Assembly: GCF_000768675.1 (NCBI RefSeq)
Contig: NZ_AVPI01000017.1
Span: 1 to 36,541 of the forward strand
Direction: 5' to 3'
Length of the DNA stretch: 36,541 bases
DNA from: Knoellia flava TL1
GTDB lineage: Bacteria; Actinomycetota; Actinomycetes; Actinomycetales; Dermatophilaceae
The notes below the pieces were generated by a model, which was not told the DNA's origin, did not search any database, and saw nothing but the letters and a program-made list of their open reading frames with translations. Both the position numbers and the translations under genes were made by a program. Positions 1-8,323 of this stretch are shown here, piece after piece (the stretch's first letter is position 1; every line of letters starts with the position of its first letter).

Positions 1-109
1 ATCCTGTATGCCGTGGTGCGCCGTGGGTACGCCCGTCGCGAGCAGCGCGCCTTCCGGCACGCCGACCTGCTCGGGACCGCCGTCTCGCCGTGACAGCCAA
101 GCGAACAGG

Positions 110-3100
110 TCAGATGCCGAGCGAGCGGCGCTGCTCCGCGAACCGGTCGAGGAGGACGGCCATGCCCCACTCGCGGGCCAGCGCCTCTCCCCGGTCGGCC
201 GCGGAGCGCGCCGTCTCGACATCTCCCGCCGTCGCGAGCGCCATCGCGAGGAAGCAGTCAACCGGCCCTTGCAGGCTCGCGGTGCCGGCCACCGCCATGC
301 GCCCGCTGAGCGGAGCCAGCCGCGACGCGACCTGCCGCGCCAGCTCCACGTCGCCGACCGCCGTCGCTGCGATCGCCAACAAGGCAAGGTCCATAGACTC
401 GCTCCAGTCCTCGGTCGGCAGGCTCGTCCGGGACAGCAGATGCTCGACCCGCTCCCTGTCGCCGGTCACCGCAGAGAGGTGCAGCAACGGCGTGAGGGTG
501 ATGTCGTCGGTGCCGTTCGGGTCGGCCGCCGCCATCTGCTCGGCAAGGATCGCGGCTGCCGGCGGGTTCCACGCCGCGAGCACGTAGGCGATGCCGAACT
601 CGATGTAGTCGCTCGCCGGGATCGACATCGTCACCCCGGTGAGTCCGCGCAGCGAGTCGGCCGCCGCGGACGGGTCCTCACGACTGCGCAGGATGAGGAG
701 GTTGAGCTCGACGAAGCGCAGCGCGAACTCGACATAGGCGAGCCGTCGCCGCCGCGCGATCGCCAGGGCCGCCCCGCTCGCGCTCTCCCACGTCGCCCGG
801 TCGCCGGCCTCGACCGCCACGCTCGCCATCCCCGCGAGCGCGACCGCCTCGGCCGCCACGTCACCCGAGGCCCGGGCCGCCGCGACCTCCTCCTCCGACA
901 ACGCCCGCCGGACCCCCAGCGAGCGGCACCGCCACGAGGCGAGGTGCGCCGTCCGCGCCGCCCAGGCTAGCAGCGCCGGGTCCTCGAACCGCCGCGCCAG
1001 CGCCATCCCCTCGTCGACGAGCGCCCCGGCCTCCGCGTCCGACCCCGGCAGGTAGTAGAGCTGGGCCGCGAGCGCGAGCATGAGCGTGCACCGCTCCTGC
1101 GAGCCGCCGGGCTCGAGCCTGACGAGCGTGGCACGCAGGTCGTCGACGAGCTCGTGCTCGACCACGCCGTAGTCCATCGGCGTCCACACCGAGTAGCGCG
1201 TCAGCGCGGCCACCGCCTCCGCCACCCGCGCCGGGTCGTCGAGCGCGCGGGCGACCGCGACCGCGTCGACGACTGCCGCCACACCCTCCTGCCACATGCC
1301 CGCGCGGGCCGCGCTCTCGTTGAAACGCAGCAACAGGTCGAAGCGCTCGTATGCCGTCCCCTGCGGATCCGCTGCCTGCGCACCGAGCGCGGCGTGGAAG
1401 AGGTTCGCAGCCTCGACGTTGGCGAAGTCGTCGGCGGCCAGAGCGCCGGCCGCGGCGGCAGCGGGCCAGGCGCTCCCGGCATACAGGGGTCCGGCAGCGA
1501 GCCAGTGATGGGCGAGGTCGAAGGCGCGCTCCGCGGCGTTGATCGCGGACGAGGGTGCGGACTCGAGGGCGCGGGCGATGCGGGCGTGGGTGCGGGCCAC
1601 CCGACTCGGCGTCGTCATGGCGAGGATCGCGTCCCGCGTGAGGGCATGGTCGAAGGAGAGCAGGCCCTGCGTGCTGTGGAGGATGCCGGCCTCCTGCGCC
1701 GGCTCCAGCCGGTCGAGGAGCTCGTCGGGGTCGAGCTCGGCGACCCGGGCGAGCAGGAGTGGCGGGTGCTGGCGTCCCAGCGCTGCAGCCAGCAGCAGGA
1801 GGTCGCGGACCGGCTCGGGCAGGTCGGCGACCCGGTGGCGGACGACCGACTGGACGCTTTCGGGCACCTCGTCGTCGACCCGCCCGGACTGCTCGGCGAG
1901 GCGGGCCAGCTCGACGAGGAAGAAGGGGTTGCCGTCGGTCCGTGCCCGCCACGCAGCGACCACGTCGGGCTGGGCGTCGGCGCCGAGGATCGAGCCGACG
2001 AGGTCGCGCGCCTCGTCGTCGGCGAGACCGCCGAGCTCGAGGGTGGTGGCGCCGTGCCGGGCCAGGGCGGCGTCGAGCTCCGCACCCGCGGCGTCGCTGG
2101 TGGCTCGGCGGCTCGCGACGACAGCCACCCGGTCACCGGGACCGAGACTCGCGACGACCTGGGCTAGGCAGCGCATCGTCGGCGTGTCGGCCCAGTGAAG
2201 GTCGTCAAGGACGAGGAGCAAGCCGGTGTCCTGGGCCGCCTCGCGCAGGGTGCGGGCGATGGCGTCGTGCGCGGCGAAGGACCGCTCCGCTGTCGTGCCG
2301 TCGCTCGTGCCGTCGCTCGTGTCGCCGCTCGTGTCGCCGCGCGCCCCACTGCGGGAATCGTGAGCGGGCTCGGGTGGCGCCGGCAGGTCGAGCCGGGCGA
2401 GGAGCTGGCGCCACGGCCAGAGCGGTGGGGCGCCCTCGTCCGCCGAGCACGTGCCGACGGCTGCGGCCATGCCGCGCGCCGTCGCCTCGGCCACTGCCCA
2501 CTCGATGAGGCGCGACTTGCCTGCACCGGCCTCACCGACGAGGCGGACCGCGGCCGGCCGACCGGCGACAGCGTCGTCGAGCAGCTGCCGGAGGACCTCG
2601 CGCTCGCGAGTCCGGCCCACGATCGGGCGCTCGTCCCAACCGAGAGGCACAGACCCGCGGGTGCCTCGACTCGGCGGCGCGAGTGGAGGATCACCGGGAC
2701 CGGGGCCCCTGCGATCCTCCACTCGGGCCTCCCGACTCGGCGAGACCGAACCGTTCGCGAGCCAGCCGCGCAAGACTGCCGGATCCTGCTGCAGGAGAGC
2801 GGTCTCGAGGTCGCGCACCTCCTGTCCCGGGTCGAGGCCGAGCTCGTCGTCGAGCACCCGCCGCAATCGACGGATCGCGTCGAGCGCCTCGGCCTGGCGT
2901 CCGGCACGGGCCAGGGCCAGCGCGTGCAGCGCCCAGCCCCGCTCGCGCAGGGGGTCACGCGTCGTGGCCTGCTCGGTCAGGGGCAGCACCGTCGCGTGCT
3001 CCCCAAGCGCGAGGAGCCCGAGCGCGAGGTCGTCGCTCGCGGTCGTGCGCAGCCCCTCGAGGCCGGTGCGCTCGGCGAGGACGTCGGGGTGGTCGGTGAG

Positions 3101-3586
3101 GTCGGCGTACGGCGTGCCGCGCCACCCGCGCAGCGCCTGCTCGAGGCCCTCGACGTGCTCCTCGACCTCGCCCCGACTGGGCCACGTCTCGTTCGGCCCG
3201 GTCGTCAGCTGCGAGCCGAGCCGGCCGAGCACCCGGTGGCGAGCCCGGACCTCGTCGGCGAACGCGGTCGCGTCGACCGCGTGACGCGGGAGCACCAGCC
3301 GGTAGCCCTCGTCCGAGGTGACCAGCACCGTCGGCTTCGCCCGCGGCTGCAGGCCCGGTTCGAGCAGCCGCCGCAGCCCCGAGACATAGGAGTGCAGCGT
3401 CCCGTAGGCACCGGGCGGTGCCTCGTCACCCCACATGAGCGCGACGAGCCGGTCAGCCGACACGACCGGTCCGAGGTCGAGCGCGAGGGCGGCGAGCAGC
3501 GCGCGACGCTTGCGCGCCGCGATCTCGACGGGCCCGTCGGACCCGTGGAGCGCCGTCGCCCCGAGGACGCTCACCTGCACCGACAC
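110..3586 (-). CDS. SARP/BTAD-type transcriptional regulator with AAA ATPase domain
   Basis: About 1158 residues. The N-terminus (about 1-95) is an OmpR-type winged helix starting with a VSVLG strand. It is followed by a bacterial transcriptional activator (BTAD) repeat domain to about residue 262, ending with the LDDELGLDPG signature of the family. A Pro/Gly-rich linker leads to an AAA/NB-ARC-like ATPase with Walker A GEAGAGKS (about 351-358) and Walker B LLLVLDDLHWAD (about 456-467). The remaining 650 residues are Ala/Leu-rich helical repeats of TPR type. No C-terminal LuxR helix-turn-helix is present. Such proteins are cytoplasmic activators of secondary metabolism or stress genes, but the target here is unknown. 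I chose the GTG at 3586 because TAGCGT lies seven bases upstream (leaderless) and the protein then begins like other family members. A reading frame open 20 codons further upstream is an alternative. The divergent neighbour is a small membrane protein. Confidence 0.88.
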   Translation of the reverse strand: MSVQVSVLGATALHGSDGPVEIAARKRRALLAALALDLGPVVSADRLVALMWGDEAPPGAYGTLHSYVSGLRRLLEPGLQPRAKPTVLVTSDEGYRLVLPRHAVDATAFADEVRARHRVLGRLGSQLTTGPNETWPSRGEVEEHVEGLEQALRGWRGTPYADLTDHPDVLAERTGLEGLRTTASDDLALGLLALGEHATVLPLTEQATTRDPLRERGWALHALALARAGRQAEALDAIRRLRRVLDDELGLDPGQEVRDLETALLQQDPAVLRGWLANGSVSPSREARVEDRRGPGPGDPPLAPPSRGTRGSVPLGWDERPIVGRTREREVLRQLLDDAVAGRPAAVRLVGEAGAGKSRLIEWAVAEATARGMAAAVGTCSADEGAPPLWPWRQLLARLDLPAPPEPAHDSRSGARGDTSGDTSDGTSDGTTAERSFAAHDAIARTLREAAQDTGLLLVLDDLHWADTPTMRCLAQVVASLGPGDRVAVVASRRATSDAAGAELDAALARHGATTLELGGLADDEARDLVGSILGADAQPDVVAAWRARTDGNPFFLVELARLAEQSGRVDDEVPESVQSVVRHRVADLPEPVRDLLLLAAALGRQHPPLLLARVAELDPDELLDRLEPAQEAGILHSTQGLLSFDHALTRDAILAMTTPSRVARTHARIARALESAPSSAINAAERAFDLAHHWLAAGPLYAGSAWPAAAAAGALAADDFANVEAANLFHAALGAQAADPQGTAYERFDLLLRFNESAARAGMWQEGVAAVVDAVAVARALDDPARVAEAVAALTRYSVWTPMDYGVVEHELVDDLRATLVRLEPGGSQERCTLMLALAAQLYYLPGSDAEAGALVDEGMALARRFEDPALLAWAARTAHLASWRCRSLGVRRALSEEEVAAARASGDVAAEAVALAGMASVAVEAGDRATWESASGAALAIARRRRLAYVEFALRFVELNLLILRSREDPSAAADSLRGLTGVTMSIPASDYIEFGIAYVLAAWNPPAAAILAEQMAAADPNGTDDITLTPLLHLSAVTGDRERVEHLLSRTSLPTEDWSESMDLALLAIAATAVGDVELARQVASRLAPLSGRMAVAGTASLQGPVDCFLAMALATAGDVETARSAADRGEALAREWGMAVLLDRFAEQRRSLGI
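2295..2342. repeat. 12-bp tandem repeat inside the SARP gene
   Basis: Four 12-bp units, the first two identical (GTGCCGTCGCTC) and the next two diverged. They encode an Asp-Gly-Thr-Ser-rich stretch in the insert between the Walker A and Walker B motifs. Because the unit is a multiple of three, copy-number change would keep the frame. Confidence 0.85.
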
Positions 3587-3593
3587 CCCGGTC

Positions 3594-3599
3594 ACGCTA
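3594..3599 (-). promoter_or_regulatory. -10 box TAGCGT of the SARP gene
   Basis: On the minus strand TAGCGT is followed by seven bases and then GTG at 3586. This spacing places transcription initiation at or next to the start codon, as in leaderless actinobacterial genes. No Shine-Dalgarno sequence precedes this GTG. No clear -35 box was seen. Confidence 0.45.
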
Positions 3600-3684
3600 C
3601 TGACGCGCGTGCGCTGCCGGAGGCGGTTCGGCGCAGCCAGCGACACTCAAGCCGGACCCAAGCCGCGGCCGCGACCGTGGTGAC

Positions 3685-4179
3685 ATGACCAGATCTCTCG
3701 GCCCCCGCCTCCTCGACCGCTCCCCGAACCCTGCTCGTATGCCGGCCCACGCCGAGCGTGCGACCCGCGCCCGTCCTTCGGCCGCGCTCGACCGGAGCGT
3801 CCTCCACGCCGTCGTCGCGCTCGCCGCGGTCTCGGTCGGCGGCGCGCTCGTCTCGGTCGCGGGTGGCCTCGCCGACAGCCTCTGGGACGCGATGGGTCCG
3901 ACCGGCCGCCTGTCGATCCCGGTGCCGATGATGCTCGGGCAGCTCGTCGCGGCGTGGTTCGCCTCCGGTCGACGACGCCGACCGGCCCTCGTCGCGAGCG
4001 CACTCCTGGCGCTCGTCGCACCCGTGTGCATCGTCTCGGGCTTCTTCGACGGCGGCTACTCGGACCCGGCACGGACAGGTGCGCACACGGCATACCAAGC
4101 GGTTCTCGTCACGATGCTCGCCGTCGTGGGAGTTCTCGCTGCGCGGAGGTTCATGCGGCTGCGGACGAGACGAGCGTGA
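3685..4179 (+). CDS. Small integral membrane protein, unknown function
   Basis: 164 residues with a basic N-terminal tail of about 35 residues, then four hydrophobic segments (around 38-60, 72-92, 97-117 and 131-151) and a basic C-terminal tail ending RRFMRLRTRRA. No catalytic motif is visible and I do not recognise the family. It starts 98 bp from the divergent SARP gene, so the two may share a control region. The ATG at 3685 has only a weak GGTG upstream. An ATG at 3739 would shorten the tail without affecting the membrane part. Confidence 0.7.
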   Translation: MTRSLGPRLLDRSPNPARMPAHAERATRARPSAALDRSVLHAVVALAAVSVGGALVSVAGGLADSLWDAMGPTGRLSIPVPMMLGQLVAAWFASGRRRRPALVASALLALVAPVCIVSGFFDGGYSDPARTGAHTAYQAVLVTMLAVVGVLAARRFMRLRTRRA

Positions 4180-4219
4180 GGGCCTGGCACGGGGACGCGT
4201 GACCCGTCCGTCAGTCCGC

Positions 4220-4225
4220 TAGGCT
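4220..4225 (+). promoter_or_regulatory. Putative -10 box TAGGCT of the secreted-protein gene
   Basis: TAGGCT fits TANNNT and would start a transcript near 4232 with an untranslated leader of nearly 90 bases before the ATG at 4319. No convincing -35 hexamer was found. The leader is G-rich, with no obvious hairpin. Confidence 0.3.
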
Positions 4226-4318
4226 CCGCGCCCGGGGGGCATCGTCGTATGGCGCCCTCGTCCATATCGGCCGCGAGCCGCGCCCGCGCGCCCGCGGATC
4301 CAACTAGGGGAGAAGAAC

Positions 4319-4699
4319 ATGAAGTTGGCGTCGAAGTTTGTCTCTGCAGCCGTGGTCGCGGCCACCGCATCAGTGGCAGTGGTGACCATGGCAGCGCCCG
4401 CCCACGCGGCAAGCCACACCTTGTTCTCGGCGAGCGGCAAGTCCTATGGCTGGTACGACGACCCGAACAATCGCATCGTCATCTGCGACATGGTCAGCGG
4501 GGACGGGGATGCCGCGAACGCCTCGATCCAGGGAGGCGGGTGGGCCTGGGGCGGGCACATCGTCTACAACGGCTGCGAGGCGCAGGGTGGGGTCGCCGAC
4601 AACGTGAACGTGCGAATGACCGTCTGCGACTGGGTCTGGTCGGCCGCACAGCAGATGCGGACGCACCGGGGCTGCAAGGACGCCTACTTCACGTCCTGA
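4319..4699 (+). CDS. Small secreted protein with four cysteines, unknown function
   Basis: 126 residues. A classical Sec signal peptide (basic start MKLASK, hydrophobic core, AHA-A cleavage site at about 30/31) is followed by a mature part of about 96 residues. This is rich in Trp, Tyr, Gly and Asn, with Cys at 56, 86, 103 and 119, probably two disulfides. A good ribosome site (AGGGGAGAAGAAC) precedes the ATG. The mature domain resembles small extracellular beta-rich proteins of actinobacteria, but I cannot assign a family. Coding bias is less GC-extreme than that of its neighbours. The gene stands alone and ends at a strong bidirectional terminator. Confidence 0.85.
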   Translation: MKLASKFVSAAVVAATASVAVVTMAAPAHAASHTLFSASGKSYGWYDDPNNRIVICDMVSGDGDAANASIQGGGWAWGGHIVYNGCEAQGGVADNVNVRMTVCDWVWSAAQQMRTHRGCKDAYFTS

Positions 4700-4761
4700 C
4701 CCTGACGTCAGGCAACAGGAGGCGCCGTTCCTCCTGTCTTGCCAGGCGAACTCGTCCGCAA

Positions 4762-4799
4762 GGTCAGGGAGCGGCCAGTGTGATGGCCGCTCCCTGACC
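4762..4799. terminator. Bidirectional terminator between convergent genes
   Basis: Perfect 16-bp inverted repeat, GGTCAGGGAGCGGCCA and its complement, with a six-base loop. It lies between the stop codons of the convergent genes ending at 4699 and 4817. There is no T-run, as is usual for actinobacterial hairpin terminators. Confidence 0.85.
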
Positions 4800-4816
4800 A
4801 TTCAGCGGAACCAGGA

Positions 4817-5740
4817 TCAGTCGGTCGGGTGCGGGGCAGCGCTGACGGCGCGTCGGCGCTCGAACCAGCGCTCGAGCTCGGCCAGGGCCTCGGGGTCGAG
4901 CGCCTGCTCGGGGTCGGCCACGATGTCGCGTTGGATGCGTTCGCGCGCCACGGCATACATCGGTCCGCCCATCGCGTACTCGAGGTTGCGGGCGTACCAA
5001 GGCTTGAAGTGCCGCGCACCCAGGCTCTGGATGGCCCACGCGAGAAGGCCCGGCCTGCCCCGGCGGGCCCAGAAGCCGACCGCGAGGCTCAGGACCCACG
5101 CGACTGCCAGCGCGAGGCCCATGACGCCGAGGGTGGCGGCGATCTCGTCGCTGCCGAAGTTGTCGAGGACGCTGCGCAGGTCGGCGTAGATCCTGCGCAC
5201 GACGGGGTCCTGGAGGTTGAGCTGCGAGATGAAGGCCTCCGCGTCCTGCGCCCGGGTCTCGAGGTCCTCGATGGACTGCAGCGAGGGCCTGCCCGCCCAC
5301 GCCGCCTGGACGTGCTGCTTCACCTGCGGGACGGACTCGAAGACGTTCGTGGGTCGGATGCCGAGGAGTGCGTCCTTGGCCGCGGTGACCTCGTCGTAGG
5401 TCGTGCTGATCTGCCGAACAGTTTCCGAGCTCCGCTGGACCGCGGCGTCGAGCTGCTCGGGGTCGGGTGCGTTGTCACGCGCGTAGTCGAGGGTGGCCTG
5501 GATCTGCTCTCGGTGATCGACGAGGTACTTCGCCTGGCCCAGCCGCTCGCTGAGGTTGGGCACGGCGTGGACCGCGTCGTAGGCCTTGCCGCCCAGCGTC
5601 TCCGAGCTGCTCAGCGCCACGCTGAGGGCCGCCGCCGCTCCGTAGGCCTTGAGCAGGAAGGCGACGACCGCGCCGAGGACGCGGCGGGCGAGCTCCTCGG
5701 GGCGGCGGTAGAGGGGCAGGCCCTTCGCGACGGACGACAT
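4817..5740 (-). CDS. Membrane-anchored hypothetical protein
   Basis: About 307 residues from the ATG at 5740, which has GGAG ten bases upstream; an in-frame ATG at 5761 lacks a good ribosome site. A hydrophobic segment near residues 20-45 and a second near 200-225 frame a mostly helical region. That region contains heptad-like stretches (ERLGQAKYLVDHREQIQATL, and around the VRQISTTYDEV segment) suggesting a coiled coil. After the second membrane segment comes a basic, Trp-rich stretch (RHFKPWYARNLEY) and an acidic helical tail. I do not recognise the family. The topology suggests an extracytoplasmic helical domain tethered at both ends. The lipoprotein gene 69 bp upstream on the same strand may be co-transcribed. 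Confidence 0.75.
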   Translation of the reverse strand: MSSVAKGLPLYRRPEELARRVLGAVVAFLLKAYGAAAALSVALSSSETLGGKAYDAVHAVPNLSERLGQAKYLVDHREQIQATLDYARDNAPDPEQLDAAVQRSSETVRQISTTYDEVTAAKDALLGIRPTNVFESVPQVKQHVQAAWAGRPSLQSIEDLETRAQDAEAFISQLNLQDPVVRRIYADLRSVLDNFGSDEIAATLGVMGLALAVAWVLSLAVGFWARRGRPGLLAWAIQSLGARHFKPWYARNLEYAMGGPMYAVARERIQRDIVADPEQALDPEALAELERWFERRRAVSAAPHPTD

Positions 5741-5809
5741 GGTGGACTCCAGGTTTCGCATGGTCTCTGGCGGTGGAAGCGTAGGCCCGAGACCGACCGG
5801 ATCCGCCGG

Positions 5810-6508
5810 TCACTTCCAGATGACCGTCGCGAGCACGTGCTTCATCGCCTCGCGTGCGGTGTCGCGCTCCTCGGCGGAGTACTCGACAAAGAAGAGTACG
5901 AGCCCCTCGGACGTTCGGACGGCCGTCATGTCCATCGGCTTGTTGCCGATCAGCTTGAAGCAGTATCCGTCCCGCGCACACCACAGGTCGCTCGGGTTGG
6001 TCCCGGGTGCTTGGGTGAGCGTGAACGACTGTGCCGGCACACCTCCGACGGTGGCCGTGCGCACCTCACCCACTCGCACATTGGGTCGCCCCGTCCGGAT
6101 GAAGTCGGCCAGGTCAGCCGGCAGGTCGCCCGCGGCCGTCGAGTTCACCGATCCGACGAGCACCGCTCCTGCGCCGACGCCGTCCTTCGAGACGAGGCGC
6201 GTTCCGACTCCCTCACTGGCCTCGGAGAAGCCGGCCGGCGCCTCGAAACGCATCGGGAAGTCGTCGAAGCCGACAAACCCGTCGACCACGACACCCGCCC
6301 CAGCGGTGACCGCCACCGACGCCGAGGCCGTCGGAGAGGTCGTGGGACTCGCGGTGGCGGACGGCGCGGCCTCTGTGGCACCTTCGGCCCCATCTGCAGC
6401 GCATCCGGCCAGGGCCGCGCTGATGAGCGCGAGCATTCCTACGACGGTGAGCAGCCGGCGTGCCGAGGTGGGACGTCCGCTCACGCGCGGACTCGTGAAG
6501 ATCGACAT
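5810..6508 (-). CDS. Putative lipoprotein
   Basis: 232 residues. A basic N-terminus (residues 1-18) precedes a hydrophobic stretch and the lipobox LAGC near residue 36, so the mature protein should be lipid-anchored to the outer face of the membrane. A Thr/Ser/Ala/Pro-rich spacer (about 40-70) leads to a folded domain beginning VVVDGFVGFDDFPMRFEAPAGF. This region resembles the LpqN/PsbP-like domains of actinobacterial lipoproteins, a low-certainty impression. Two Cys (in WCARDGYCF) may form a disulfide. The ribosome site AAAGGGG precedes the ATG. The upstream region holds an inverted repeat and an 11-bp tandem repeat. Confidence 0.8.
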   Translation of the reverse strand: MSIFTSPRVSGRPTSARRLLTVVGMLALISAALAGCAADGAEGATEAAPSATASPTTSPTASASVAVTAGAGVVVDGFVGFDDFPMRFEAPAGFSEASEGVGTRLVSKDGVGAGAVLVGSVNSTAAGDLPADLADFIRTGRPNVRVGEVRTATVGGVPAQSFTLTQAPGTNPSDLWCARDGYCFKLIGNKPMDMTAVRTSEGLVLFFVEYSAEERDTAREAMKHVLATVIWK

Positions 6509-6540
6509 GGTGACGACCCCTTTCCTGATCCGGGGTCATC

Positions 6541-6558
6541 ACCGTGCCCGTGCACGGT
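6541..6558. repeat. Inverted repeat upstream of the lipoprotein gene
   Basis: ACCGTGC and GCACGGT arms of seven bases separated by CCGT, in the divergent region between the genes starting at 6508 and 6742. It could be an operator for either gene. No factor can be named. Confidence 0.4.
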
Positions 6559-6600
6559 CGCGTCCTGGTCGCGCCTTGGTCGCGGCCCGCGTTCATCGCC

Positions 6601-6633
6601 GAGCCGGTAGCGAGCCGGTAGCGAACCGGTGGC
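6601..6633. repeat. 11-bp tandem repeat, three units
   Basis: GAGCCGGTAGC occurs twice in succession and is followed by the variant GAACCGGTGGC. The unit is close to one helical turn, so a protein could contact the same face three times. It lies in the 233-bp divergent region upstream of the lipoprotein and PLDc_N-like genes. Confidence 0.75.
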
Positions 6634-6741
6634 GGGCCGGACGACCGGCGGGCCCTCAAGCGGGACCTCCGGCCCTGCCGCACCGCTCGAGCGTGAGATG
6701 GGCTGGCCGTGGACGAACCCGACCGACAGGAGCGACCCGCG

Positions 6742-6984
6742 ATGCCCAAGCAGTCCAGGAAGTCCTGGTCCCAGCTCACCCCCACCCAGAAGCGGCTCGT
6801 CGTGCTCGGCGGCGCACTTCAGCTCACCCTGCAGGGTGCGGCACTGCGCGACCTGCGCCGACGCAGGGCCGACGAGGTCAAGGGCCCGCGGTGGGCCTGG
6901 GCCGCTGCGACCTTCGTCAACACGCTGGGCCCGTGCGCCTACTTCCTCTTCGGACGGCGACACAGCCTGCCCGCCTTCGACTGA
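6742..6984 (+). CDS. PLDc_N-like small membrane protein
   Basis: 80 residues from the ATG at 6742, which has AGGAG nine bases upstream; the frame is open 11 codons further but lacks a ribosome site. The protein has two hydrophobic segments separated by a basic loop. It shows a QLTLQGAALRDLRRR segment and a C-terminal FVNTLGPCAYFLFGRR motif. Both are typical of the short PLDc_N family (named after the N-terminal region of cardiolipin synthases), whose stand-alone members are small membrane proteins of unknown function. It converges on the DUF1905 gene 23 bp away. A short inverted repeat (GACGCCT/AGGCGTC, 6983-7015) spans that junction. Confidence 0.75.
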   Translation: MPKQSRKSWSQLTPTQKRLVVLGGALQLTLQGAALRDLRRRRADEVKGPRWAWAAATFVNTLGPCAYFLFGRRHSLPAFD

Positions 6985-7007
6985 CGCCTCCCGAGCCGGC
7001 AGAACCG

Positions 7008-7301
7008 TCAGGCGTCGAGGACCTCGATCGTGACGTCCACGTCGTCGCCGTCCTCGATGCCCTCGGCCTTGCGCACGGCCTTCTTGACCGGCAGGACGTA
7101 GCTCCCGAGCTTGGTGTCGGGGAAGACCGACGTCGACCAGGTCGTCGCGCCGACGGTCACCCGCACCCGCACCGAGCCGAACCCGCGATCCGGACGGTCG
7201 AGCTCGGCGATGTCGTCGGCCGCGTCGGTGGGCAGCGTGACGAAGAACCAGCCGCCCTGCGCGCTCCACTCCCAGAGCGGCGCGGTGAACGAGAACCTCA
7301 C
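7008..7301 (-). CDS. DUF1905 domain protein
   Basis: 97 residues, the usual size of a single DUF1905 domain. It begins MRFSFTAPLWEW and contains the typical GGWFFVTLP segment, then KLGSYVLPVKKAVRKAEGIEDGDDVDVTIEV near the end. DUF1905 forms a small beta-barrel, often found alone or fused to an OmdA/YdeI segment. Its biochemical role is not established. The next gene on the same strand ends at 7429, and a hairpin lies between them, so it is probably transcribed separately. Confidence 0.85.
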   Translation of the reverse strand: MRFSFTAPLWEWSAQGGWFFVTLPTDAADDIAELDRPDRGFGSVRVRVTVGATTWSTSVFPDTKLGSYVLPVKKAVRKAEGIEDGDDVDVTIEVLDA

Positions 7302-7367
7302 TCCCGCAGGCTACGCACGACCACCGTCACCCGACCGGAGCCAACCAGACCCGACCGACCCCACAGA

Positions 7368-7407
7368 CGCGCGTATGCCGTGGAGCCGGCTTCACGGCAT
7401 ACGCGCG
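7368..7407. terminator. Perfect hairpin built from two GTATGCCG copies
   Basis: CGCGCGTATGCCGTG and its exact complement form a 15-bp stem with a ten-base loop. It lies 21 bp beyond the stop codon of the dehydrogenase gene (minus strand), so it can terminate that transcript. Each arm contains one copy of the dispersed 8-mer found throughout the window. Confidence 0.8.
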
Positions 7408-7428
7408 CCTTGCGGGAGGGGGACGACC

Positions 7429-8181
7429 TCAGCGGGCCATGTAGCCGCCGTCGATGTAGAGCTCGAGCCCGGTGACGAACGCGGCGTCGTCGCTGGCGAG
7501 GTAGGCGACACCGGCGGCGATGTCCTCGGGCCGGCCGAGGTGGCCCATCGGCGTGAGCGCGGTCATGCCGTCCCAGATGTCCGTGCCGCGCGCCTGCTCG
7601 AGGATCGGGGTCGCGATGAAGCCCGGGTGGATCGAGTTGACCCGGATGCCCTCGGTCGCCCAGTGGAGCGCGATGTTTTTCGTGAGCGTGCGGACCGCAG
7701 CCTTGGCCGCGTGGTAGGCCGGCGACGTCCCGAAGCCGCCGCTCGCGCCGAAGATCGAGCTGATGTTGGCGACCGACGCGTGCTCGGACGCCTTGAGGTG
7801 CGGCGCGGCGACCTTCATGCCGAGGAAGACGCCGGTCTGGTCGATCGAGACCGTCCGGTCCCACTCCTCGAGGGTCGTGTCCTCGATCGGCTTGATGTCA
7901 CCCATGCCCGCGTTGTTGACGAGGATGTCGAGGCCGCCGAAGTCGTCGACGGCCTTGGCGCAGGCGGCTTCCCACTCCGACTCGCTCGTGACGTCGTGCC
8001 GCAGGAAGGCCGCGTGGTGTCCGGACTCGACGAGCTCGCGGACCGTGGCCTCACCCGGCCCGACCTGGATGTCGGTGACGAGGACGGCGGCGCCCTCCTC
8101 GGCGAGACGCCGGGCGGTGGCCTTGCCGATGCCGCTCGCGGCGCCGGTGACGAGGGCGACGCGGCCGTCGAGCCTGTTCAT
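7429..8181 (-). CDS. Short-chain dehydrogenase/reductase (SDR)
   Basis: 250 residues, the classical SDR length. The N-terminal dinucleotide motif TGAASGIG follows RVALVTG. NNAG is present in the fourth strand, and the catalytic set is S (ISSIFG), Y and K (YHAAK). The C-terminus ends LYIDGGYMA, as in glucose, 3-alpha-hydroxysteroid and cyclopentanol dehydrogenases. The Asp in VTDIQ after beta-2 suggests NAD(H) rather than NADP(H). The substrate cannot be deduced. The ATG at 8181 has GAAGGAG upstream; the open frame extends 13 codons more but without support. It stands alone, with a hairpin after the stop. Confidence 0.93.
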   Translation of the reverse strand: MNRLDGRVALVTGAASGIGKATARRLAEEGAAVLVTDIQVGPGEATVRELVESGHHAAFLRHDVTSESEWEAACAKAVDDFGGLDILVNNAGMGDIKPIEDTTLEEWDRTVSIDQTGVFLGMKVAAPHLKASEHASVANISSIFGASGGFGTSPAYHAAKAAVRTLTKNIALHWATEGIRVNSIHPGFIATPILEQARGTDIWDGMTALTPMGHLGRPEDIAAGVAYLASDDAAFVTGLELYIDGGYMAR

Positions 8182-8284
8182 GCTGTGCTCCTTCGGTGGT
8201 GGGCTGCTCCATTCAGTCAAGACCTGACGGCGACGCGGCGACAGGGACCTACGACCCGGCCCGGACCGGCCGGGCCAGCCCGGC

Positions 8285-8290
8285 TAGCCT
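8285..8290 (+). promoter_or_regulatory. Putative -10 box TAGCCT of the cupin gene
   Basis: TAGCCT fits TANNNT. Transcription would begin near 8297, leaving about 27 bases of leader that include a GAGAGGA ribosome site before the ATG at 8324. Confidence 0.35.
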
Positions 8291-8323
8291 CGGAGGACGT
8301 CGAGCGAGAGGACTGCACGAGCG

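Noticed and set aside
2295-2342. Possible CRISPR or VNTR element
   Set aside because: It has four 12-bp coding units without spacers, so it is only a small in-frame tandem repeat.
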